Shown here piece after piece: positions 1 through 4,415 of a DNA stretch of 5,095 bases (position 1 is the stretch's first letter; each line of letters begins with the position of its first letter). The stretch spans positions 1 to 5,095 of the forward strand of contig JAMCZF010000013.1 in assembly GCA_023485825.1 (NCBI GenBank). The letters are read 5' to 3'. The position numbers and the translations under genes were made by a program. This DNA comes from Candidatus Martarchaeota archaeon. Lineage in GTDB: Archaea; Micrarchaeota; Micrarchaeia; Micrarchaeales; CABMGC01. The notes beneath the pieces were generated by a model. The model was given only the letters and a program-made list of their open reading frames with translations, was not told the DNA's origin and ran no database searches.

Positions 1-22
1 CCATGAGCTTGATAGGTAGATA

Positions 23-43
23 AAATATATATACGTTTATATT
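23..43. promoter_or_regulatory. AT-rich TATA-like block near left edge
   Basis: This run of alternating A and T contains two archaeal box A-like motifs. Read on the minus strand, the TATATATA core is centred near position 29. That is about 25 bases before an ATG on the minus strand at positions 4-2, the spacing expected for a leaderless archaeal gene reading out of the window to the left. Only the first four bases of any such gene are inside the window, so it cannot be identified. On the plus strand the last codons before TAA at 21-23 are also compatible with the 3' end of an unseen gene, so direction is undecided. Confidence 0.3.
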
Positions 44-76
44 AGGGATAGGACTTTAGTATTAGATACCAGACAA

Positions 77-95
77 CCCCCAACGAGGTTGGGGG
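77..95. repeat. Perfect 8-bp GC-rich hairpin
   Basis: CCCCCAAC and GTTGGGGG form an eight-base-pair stem closed by a GAG triloop, in otherwise AT-rich intergenic DNA. There is no T-run on either side, so it is not a standard terminator. Only one copy exists in the window, so it cannot be called a CRISPR repeat. It could be a terminator-like or processing element for the gene to the left, a transposon-end hairpin, or a dispersed repeat unit. The structure is certain; the role is unknown. Confidence 0.45.
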
Positions 96-154
96 AATTC
101 TCCTGATATTAAGGCATGAAAGTCTAAAAAGCCATGTTTGGCGTTTCCCCTATG

Positions 155-184
155 CCTTTATAAACATTTTTGCTGAATATATAG
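155..184 (+). promoter_or_regulatory. TATA boxes for the uS15-eS1 operon
   Basis: CTTTATAAAC (about 156-165) and AATATATAG (about 176-184) are two good box A matches upstream of the uS15 gene. Using the usual archaeal distance of about 26 bases from box centre to start site, they predict transcription starts near 187 and 206. The leader would then be about 40-60 bases long, so this operon is probably not leaderless. The first box would include the leader hairpins at 195-222; the second would begin downstream of most of them. Confidence 0.5.
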
Positions 185-194
185 AGTCATTCAG

Positions 195-222
195 GCAGTT
201 AGCTGCGTCAGTCTAACTTTTT
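195..222 (+). promoter_or_regulatory. Mutually exclusive hairpins in uS15 leader
   Basis: AGTTAG (197-202) pairs with CTAACT (213-218) across a ten-base loop, and five T residues (218-222) follow the stem, which is an attenuator-like arrangement. An alternative small hairpin, GCAG (195-198) with CTGC (203-206), uses the same bases and cannot coexist with it. The element lies 25-50 bases before the uS15 start codon. A role in ribosomal-protein feedback or transcript termination is inference; both stems are short. Confidence 0.25.
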
Positions 223-246
223 CGGCTTGAAACATCATGTGGTTTA

Positions 247-702
247 ATGGCAAGGATGCATACGAAGAAGCACGGAAAGTCAAAATCAAGGAAGCCTATT
301 GAGAGCGCGGCCGTTCCCGCGAAGATGAGCGAGGAGGAGATAAGGAAGACCATAGGGGAGTACATGAAGAAGGGCATGGGGCCAGCCCTTGTGGGGCAGC
401 ATCTGAAAGACAAGCACGGCGTCCTTTACGTCAAGAACACCCTCAAAAAGAGACTCACGGCGGTAATGGGGGAGCAGGGATACAGACCAGTGTTCCCGCA
501 GGATATGCTAGACCTCATGCGCCGCGCGGTTAACCTGCGCAGGCATATTGAGAGGAACAAGCAGGATATGCACAACAAGACAAGGCTTGTGCGCGTTGAA
601 TCGAAGATATGGCGATTGGCGAGGTATTACAAGCGGGAGGGCGTATTGCCCCAGGCTTGGAAGTATGATCCGGCGCAGGCTGCGCTGGTGGTGAAGAGCT
701 GA
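247..702 (+). CDS. rps15: 30S ribosomal protein uS15
   Basis: Small-subunit ribosomal protein uS15, which binds the central domain of 16S rRNA (h20/h22 junction) early in 30S assembly. The 151-residue product has the length of archaeal uS15. Its N-terminus (MARMHTKKHGKSKSRKP) is the basic extension typical of the archaeal/eukaryotic form. A helical N-terminal domain follows at about residues 27-72, and the S15 core at about 80-150 contains the rRNA-binding stretch with HNKTRLVRVESKIWRLARYYK. The ATG at 247 is chosen because the conserved N-terminal extension begins there; another ATG ten bases earlier is out of frame. It is first in a two-gene operon, and the eS1 gene starts four bases after its stop. 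In many other archaea additional genes separate uS15 from eS1; here they are adjacent. Identification is by recognised family motifs. Confidence 0.96.
   Translation: MARMHTKKHGKSKSRKPIESAAVPAKMSEEEIRKTIGEYMKKGMGPALVGQHLKDKHGVLYVKNTLKKRLTAVMGEQGYRPVFPQDMLDLMRRAVNLRRHIERNKQDMHNKTRLVRVESKIWRLARYYKREGVLPQAWKYDPAQAALVVKS
690..694 (+). promoter_or_regulatory. Possible ribosome binding site for eS1
   Basis: GGTGA near the end of the uS15 gene is complementary to UCACC in the 3' tail of the 16S rRNA encoded in this same window. It lies 12 bases before the eS1 ATG, which is on the long side. Together with the four-base gap it would allow internal initiation or reinitiation. No comparable site is seen before the uS15, LAGLIDADG or transposase starts. 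Confidence 0.3.
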
Positions 703-706
703 ACGC

Positions 707-1270
707 ATGGCAACAAGCAAGGGAGCAGAGACCTGGAAGGCCAAGAAGTGGTTTAACATACAGGCACCCGATATACTGGGTAGCAGCACAATAGGCGAGA
801 TGCCCGCAAGCGAGGAGAAGGATGCCATCGGGCGCATGATAAAGGTGAGCATGTCCTGGATAACAAACAACCCCTCGCATTCTTTCATAGTGCTCGGGCT
901 CAAGGTCACGGACGTGAATGGCAACGCGGCGCATACGCAGCTGAAGTACCTCGAGCAGACTTACAGCTACACGCACTCCCTGGTTAGGAGGTACGCAAGC
1001 ACTCTGTACACTATAGACAGGCCCAAGGACAAGGAGGGAAGGACAATAGCACTCAAGCTCATTCTTACGACAAACAGGCGCATAACAACCAAGAAGCGCA
1101 AGGCCCTCAGGAAGGAGCTTTCGTCATTCGTAAGGGACTACATGAGGGACAAGGGCAGCGGCCAGCTGGTCAAGGACGTCATGGAGGGCGCACTCCAGAA
1201 GGAAGCGATGAACCGCGTGCACAAGATTGCAAGCATAAACCGGCTCGAAGTGAAGAAGATAGAGCTTTGA
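707..1270 (+). CDS. rps3ae: 30S ribosomal protein eS1 (S3Ae)
   Basis: Archaeal/eukaryotic small-subunit protein eS1, called S3Ae, located near the mRNA exit side of the 30S platform. The product is 187 residues, slightly shorter than the roughly 200 usual in archaea. Family hallmarks are the N-terminal KAKKWFNIQAPDILG (residues about 11-25), then IGEMPASEEKDAIGR, then the central LEQTYSYTHSLVRRYASTLYTIDR, and a basic KKRKALRKEL segment. The C-terminus is short and basic. The ATG at 707 gives the expected N-terminus and follows the uS15 stop by four bases, so translation is probably coupled. It ends 26 bases before the convergent DUF488 gene, with no clear U-rich terminator between them. A ten-codon reading frame immediately after its stop is considered chance. 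Confidence 0.94.
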   Translation: MATSKGAETWKAKKWFNIQAPDILGSSTIGEMPASEEKDAIGRMIKVSMSWITNNPSHSFIVLGLKVTDVNGNAAHTQLKYLEQTYSYTHSLVRRYASTLYTIDRPKDKEGRTIALKLILTTNRRITTKKRKALRKELSSFVRDYMRDKGSGQLVKDVMEGALQKEAMNRVHKIASINRLEVKKIEL

Positions 1271-1296
1271 ATGGCAGCAAGGCATGCGTGCCGTGC

Positions 1297-1731
1297 TTAC
1301 TGAGACGGCGTAACCGCAGGCTGGCGCAATGATAGAATCTTCTGCCTCATTTTCTCCTTCCTCCTCTCGTTCTGCTCCATGGTCCTTATCCGGCCCTTCA
1401 GGAAGCCGAGGAGCACCACCGCGTTATTCTGTCGGTGATTCCTTGAAGCGTAAAGCAGCATTATGTCCTCGCGCCTGGACCTGTTTATGAGCACATTGAC
1501 AAGAGGGTTCTCCTCAAGCTCCGCGACATACCTCTTCTTGAACACAGGGTACCATTCGCTGTGCGCGTGAAGCTTCAGGCGCAGCGCATTGCTGGGCGCT
1601 ATGTCCTTCATCCATGTGTCGATATTTGCAGTGCTCCTCCTAACGCCGCGGGGCCACAACCTGTCGACGAGAATACGCCTGCCGTCAGTTATGCCCGTCT
1701 TGTCGTAAATGCTCTTTATGCCAAGTAGCAC
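1297..1731 (-). CDS. DUF488 family protein (YeaO-like)
   Basis: A 144-residue member of DUF488, the family of E. coli YeaO, which has no firmly established biochemical role. The family signature is clear: DGRRILVDRLWPRG (residues 17-30), WMKDIAPSNALR (about 40-51), EWYPVFKKRYVAELEENP (about 59-76) and the strand DIMLLYASRNHRQNNAVVLL near residues 89-108. Family members usually have D in the position of the N in SRNHRQNNA. After the conserved domain comes a basic tail rich in R, K and Q (about 110-144), longer than is common. The start is GTG, placed just before the first conserved strand; no in-frame ATG lies nearby. A TATA-like sequence at 1761-1770 predicts a start site near 1740, giving a leader of about nine bases. 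The gene runs convergent to the ribosomal operon. Confidence 0.85.
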   Translation of the reverse strand: MLLGIKSIYDKTGITDGRRILVDRLWPRGVRRSTANIDTWMKDIAPSNALRLKLHAHSEWYPVFKKRYVAELEENPLVNVLINRSRREDIMLLYASRNHRQNNAVVLLGFLKGRIRTMEQNERRKEKMRQKILSLRQPAVTPSQ

Positions 1732-1741
1732 TGCCTCACTG

Positions 1742-1770
1742 CTTTAAAAAGAGCATGAAAGCATTTAAAG
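1742..1770. promoter_or_regulatory. Divergent TATA motifs as an inverted repeat
   Basis: CTTTAAA (1742-1748) and TTTAAAG (1764-1770) are exact inverted copies, each an acceptable box A. Read leftward, the right copy sits about 35 bases before the DUF488 GTG and predicts transcription starting near 1740. Read rightward, it predicts a start near 1792, which coincides with the first stem of the candidate RNA beginning at 1788. The symmetry may mean a bidirectional promoter or an operator. Which copy serves which side cannot be settled from sequence. Confidence 0.4.
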
Positions 1771-1787
1771 TATTCGTTTTATGTGTT

Positions 1788-1925
1788 GGACGCCTTTGTT
1801 GCCCATGCCGCCTAGGCCTTTTCCGCGAGGCGCTGCCGATTGGTCTGAACGCAACCCTCAGGATCAATACTGCGTCCGAGACAACAAGAGACGCCGGACG
1901 GATCAAAGTAGTTGACGGCGTGACA
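1788..1925 (+). ncRNA. Candidate structured RNA, family not recognised
   Basis: This gap between two minus-strand genes holds nested inverted repeats. GGACGC (1788-1793) pairs with GCGTCC (1872-1877). Inside it GTTGC (1798-1802) pairs with GCAAC (1851-1855), and CGCCT (1809-1813) pairs with AGGCG (1828-1832). A second hairpin follows: ACGCCG (1891-1896) with CGGCGT (1916-1921), and inside it TCAA (1903-1906) with TTGA (1912-1915). ACA trinucleotides follow each outer stem (1881-1883 and 1923-1925), which recalls H/ACA guide RNAs, but the pockets are not canonical. It does not match tRNA, 5S, SRP or RNase P RNA landmarks that I know. The plus strand is preferred because a TATA-like motif lies about 26 bases upstream; the minus strand is also possible. 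A plus-strand reading frame runs through it but resembles no protein family I recognise. Confidence 0.3.
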
Positions 1926-1967
1926 TCCTCCACCCCTGGATGGTGTGGGGGTTTCCCGCTCACATTG

Positions 1968-2456
1968 CTAATAACTTACCCCCATTCCTTCGACAGTAGC
2001 GCTAAATCCCCTGACGAAGTCGATGAGCCTGCCTACGCTCCTTATCCTGTCGCCAGATGTCTGGATGCCGAGGCTTTGGAGCATTATCGTCTCAGCGGCG
2101 GAGAGTCCGCCCACGTAAAGGTTCTTACCGGAAATGCGGCCAGAGGCATCGAAGATGCCTGCTATGTAGCTCCTAGTCTGCGCTGTAGGCATCTTGAAGA
2201 GTATGTTGCACTTCTCTGATATCTCGCGCAGCCGCGCTCCGAGCCTTGAGTGATAGAAGTATACGTGGTGCACGCCGTTATTGTCCTCTACCAGAACGTG
2301 GTTCGGACTTATCTTGAGGTCCTTGAGTGCTATGCCTACGAATTTCTGCTCGAGTGCCTCGCTCTTTGTAAATACCCCTATGGAATTGCGCTCGCCATGG
2401 CTCCTGCTCTGCAGGCCGGCGAGATAGCACAGGTAAGGCTCCAGCTTCAGTTTCAT
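1968..2456 (-). CDS. Degenerate LAGLIDADG-domain protein
   Basis: A 162-residue protein with two LAGLIDADG-like helices, the arrangement of a small monomeric homing endonuclease or maturase. Motif one is YLAGLQSRSHG (residues 11-21) and motif two is YIAGIFDASGRI (97-108). About 86 residues separate them, the usual spacing. In active enzymes the eighth position of each motif is D or E and binds the metal; here both are Ser (S19, S105). DNA cleavage is therefore unlikely, while nucleic-acid binding may remain. The second half after residue 108 is short for a full domain. The ATG at 2456 is preferred because the first motif begins eight residues later and a TATA box lies about 35 bases upstream. 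It follows the pre-16S trailer on the same strand, so read-through from the rRNA is also possible. It could be a relic of an rRNA intron ORF, a retained RNA-binding factor or a regulator. Confidence 0.7.
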   Translation of the reverse strand: MKLKLEPYLCYLAGLQSRSHGERNSIGVFTKSEALEQKFVGIALKDLKISPNHVLVEDNNGVHHVYFYHSRLGARLREISEKCNILFKMPTAQTRSYIAGIFDASGRISGKNLYVGGLSAAETIMLQSLGIQTSGDRIRSVGRLIDFVRGFSATVEGMGVSY

Positions 2457-2486
2457 GCCGATCCCTACTAATTACTCCGGCAAACG

Positions 2487-2495
2487 CTATAAACC
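2487..2495 (-). promoter_or_regulatory. TATA box for the LAGLIDADG gene
   Basis: GGTTTATAG on the minus strand is a good box A match centred about 35 bases before the ATG at 2456. It predicts transcription beginning near 2465, so the mRNA would have a leader of only about nine bases. No sequence complementary to the 16S tail lies in that leader. Confidence 0.5.
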
Positions 2496-2548
2496 TGTTT
2501 ACGGCCAAGGCAGGGCTCGCGCTGAGCATAGGCAAAAACATGAAAAAT

Positions 2549-2582
2549 GATGTAGTCTTGAGTTTAATGCGAAGCCGCAACG
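2549..2582 (-). other. 3' arm of the pre-16S processing stem
   Basis: Read on the minus strand from 2582 to 2549, this is CGTTGC, one G, GCTTC, GCATT, an AAA bulge, then the 14-mer CTCAAGACTACATC. Each segment pairs with the region 4156-4190 upstream of the 16S. The 14-mer pairing is perfect. The AAA bulge here and an AAA bulge on the opposite arm flank a five-base-pair helix, giving the bulge-helix-bulge shape cut by the archaeal splicing endonuclease during rRNA maturation. The arm shows that the primary 16S transcript continues at least to 2549. Confidence 0.85.
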
Positions 2583-2601
2583 ATGCGATGTTTATATGCA
2601 C

Positions 2602-2654
2602 ACTAAATGGTAGTTTAGTTTTTAATAAAACTTTTTTTTTACTAAAAAAGTTTT
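2602..2654 (-). other. A/T-only hairpins in the 16S trailer
   Basis: Directly after the 16S 3' end lies an 11-bp hairpin made almost only of A and T: AAAACTTTTTT (2627-2637) pairs with AAAAAAGTTTT (2644-2654). A second hairpin, ACTAAA (2602-2607) with TTTAGT (2614-2619), follows. They lie between the mature rRNA and the processing stem. They may present the 3' end for trimming, or contribute to termination through the T-rich tract. Because the processing-stem arm lies beyond them, they cannot terminate all transcripts. Confidence 0.5.
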
Positions 2655-4139
2655 GAGGTGATCTATCCGCAGGTTCCCCTACGGATACCTTGTTATACCT
2701 TAGCCCCCCTCACAGAACCTTAGTTCGACAGCATCATACGAGACTGCGTCACTAAGACCCCACTTGGATGACTTGGTAGGCGGTGTGTGCAAGGAGCGGG
2801 GACATATTCACCGCCCGATGGTGACAGGCGATTACTAGGGATTCCAACTTCATGAGGGTGAGTTTCAACCCTCAATCCGAACTGAGGCCGGTTTTAGGGG
2901 ATTAGCTCCTCATCTCTGAGTGGCAACCCATTGTACCGACCTTTGTATGCCGCGTGTAGCCCTGGAGATTCGGGCCGTACTGACGTACCGTGGCCCTCTC
3001 CTTCCTCCTGCTTAAACGCAGGCGGTCCCGACAGAGTGCTCGGCGCACCACTGCGCCGATAGCAACTGTCAGTGAGGATCTCGTTCGTTACAGGACTTAA
3101 CCTGATAGTTCACACCACGAACTGACGATCGCCATGCAGCACCTCTCGGCTCGTCAGGCAAGGTCTTTGGCCTGGCCTTCATCCTGCCGTCGCTCCAGGT
3201 AATATTCCCGACGTTGAATTCAATTAGACCGTAGCATCCACCCCTGGTGTGCTCCCCCGCCAATTGCTTTAAGTTTCAACCTTGCGGCCGTACTCCCCAG
3301 GCGGCAGACTTAACAGTTTTCCTACGGTACTGCACGTATTCGAGACACGTGCAACACCAATGTCTGCATAATTTACTGCTAGGGCTACTCGGGTATCTAA
3401 TCCGATTCGTTCTCCTAGCCTTCGTCACTCACTGTCGGATGCGTTCTGGTCGAGCGCCTTCGCCACAGGTAGTCCTTATAGGATTACAGGATTTTACCCC
3501 TACCCCATAAGTACTCTCGACCTCTCCCGCTCCCTAGCCGAAAGGTATCTTATGCACGCGTGCCCGTTGAGCGGGCACATTTCACATAAGACGGTTCCGG
3601 CCAGCTACGGACGCTTTAAGCCCAATAATCGTGAACACCACTTGTGCCGCCGGTATTACCGTGGCGGCTGCCACCGGTCTTACCCAGCACTTATTCGCCA
3701 AGCTGACTGGACTTGGCAAAAGGCATGTTAAAAACATGCCACTCAGACTTCCCCCATCACGGTTTCCCGCATTGTGGAGTTTGCGCGGCTGCTGCGTGCC
3801 GTAGCACTAGGGCCCTTGTCTCAGTGCCCTTCTCGGGGCTCATACTCTCATATCCCCTACGGGTCAAAGGTATGGTGGGCCGTTACCCCGCCATCTGCCT
3901 GATCCGACGCAGTCTCATCGCATGGCGGTAATGTTCCAATTCACAACCCTTTCGCCTAGAACTCCTTCCAGGTGTACTAGACTATATGGTATTAGCCACA
4001 GTTTCCCATGGGTATCCCCTTCCTTGCGGTAGATTGACTACGCGTTACTGAGCCGTACGCCACATGTACAAGTGTACACGTAGACTTGCATATCTGTCGA
4101 AATCTGATAGCAGTGTCCTCCAGCAGCATCGACTGGAGT
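2653..4139 (-). rRNA. 16S ribosomal RNA, complete and divergent
   Basis: Small-subunit rRNA of archaeal type, about 1,487 nt, a normal length. Landmarks from 5' to 3' are the h1 stem CTCCAG/CTGGAG near 4120-4138, the 530 loop near 3659-3674, ATTAGATACCC near 3396, the AATTGGCGGGGGAGCAC segment near 3250-3265, TGCACACACCGCC near 2779-2791, and the h45 GGAA loop near 2673. The 5' end is placed by aligning h1 with other archaea, and the 3' end after GATCACCTC; each may be off by a few bases. The essential decoding bases A1492, A1493, G530 and A1408 are present. Substitutions at normally fixed sites occur as compensating pairs in h44 and the central pseudoknot, and singly at 518, 527 and 693. No intron is seen. 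The gene stands alone: no tRNA-Ala, 23S or 5S follows within the window. A bulge-helix-bulge stem encloses it. Preserved pairing argues for a working gene, not a pseudogene. Confidence 0.96.
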
Positions 4140-4155
4140 TGAAATTCTGCAATTG

Positions 4156-4190
4156 CGTTGCGAGCTTCTTTGCATTCTCAAGACTACATC
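4156..4190 (-). other. 5' arm of the pre-16S processing stem
   Basis: Read on the minus strand from 4190 to 4156, this is GATGTAGTCTTGAG, AATGC, an AAA bulge, GAAGC, TC, then GCAACG. It pairs with 2549-2582 beyond the other end of the 16S. The 14-bp outer helix, the five-bp central helix and the inner five-bp and six-bp helices are all Watson-Crick. The bulge at 4169-4171 lies about 30 bases before the mature 16S 5' end, so final trimming is needed after endonuclease cutting. Confidence 0.85.
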
Positions 4191-4308
4191 CAATTCCAAA
4201 CAGGAATTTTCACGAACCACCAGGCAGGGCATAGCCCCAGATCAGGGTGATTATCTCATCGACGGGCATCGCTCCCGGAGAATCGATGGCTATATTATGC
4301 CGAAGAAG

Positions 4309-4319
4309 GTTTATATACG
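4309..4319. promoter_or_regulatory. TATA box between 16S and transposase
   Basis: GGTTTATATACG on the plus strand (minus: CGTATATAAACC) is the strongest box A between the two units. Leftward it predicts a 16S transcript starting near 4290, with about 100 bases before the processing stem and 150 before mature 16S. Rightward it predicts a start near 4340, about 75 bases before the transposase ATG. The purine-rich GAAGAAGG on its left would favour the plus direction as a TFB recognition element, but rRNA needs a promoter here too. A weaker alternative for the rRNA is TAATATAG (minus) near 4291-4298. The rest of 4191-4415 shows no gene; it contains pairing arms (CATCGA with TCGATG, 4286 down to about 4256) probably belonging to the rRNA leader. 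Confidence 0.5.
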
Positions 4320-4415
4320 TTGCTATCGCGCACATGCGGTGTCATATCCCGAAATAGGTTCCTCACGACAAGACTCACAACAAAGGAATTAACCTTTTGG
4401 CGCGATACCTTACGC

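Noticed and set aside
1281..1292. Four-bp hairpin GGCA/TGCC between eS1 and DUF488
   Set aside because: It is too short and lacks a T-run, so it does not support a terminator call.
1271..1303. Ten-codon reading frame directly after the eS1 stop
   Set aside because: It is very short, overlaps the end of the DUF488 gene and shows no conserved feature.
1788..1925. tRNA, 5S, SRP or RNase P RNA
   Set aside because: There is no T-arm consensus, no 5S or SRP helix 8 landmarks and no RNase P conserved core on either strand.
1755..2219. Open frame of 154 codons on the plus strand
   Set aside because: It spans the structured gap and the antisense of the LAGLIDADG gene, matches no family I know, and its composition is that of an antisense shadow. 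A small protein in its first third cannot be fully excluded.
2591..2600. TATA-like TTTATATGC in the 16S trailer
   Set aside because: On the plus strand it would drive transcription antisense to 16S; on the minus strand it would start inside the processing-stem arm. It is better explained as part of the AT-rich trailer, although a second promoter for the LAGLIDADG gene is conceivable.
2278..2601. 107-codon minus-strand frame starting inside the pre-16S trailer
   Set aside because: It overlaps the LAGLIDADG coding frame and the processing-stem arm, and its later part is arginine-rich, as expected from a shifted reading of that gene.
3069..3931. Several frames of 64-87 codons inside the 16S region
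   Set aside because: They lie wholly within conserved rRNA helices and have no protein-like features.
2653..4139. Decayed 16S pseudogene
   Set aside because: Changes at conserved sites are mostly compensated, length is normal, and the flanking processing stem is intact, which together indicate a functional gene.
4320..4415. TTG at 4320 as the transposase start
   Set aside because: The family N-terminus begins at the KLT..IRW segment just after the ATG at 4416, and the extra 32 residues do not resemble the family.
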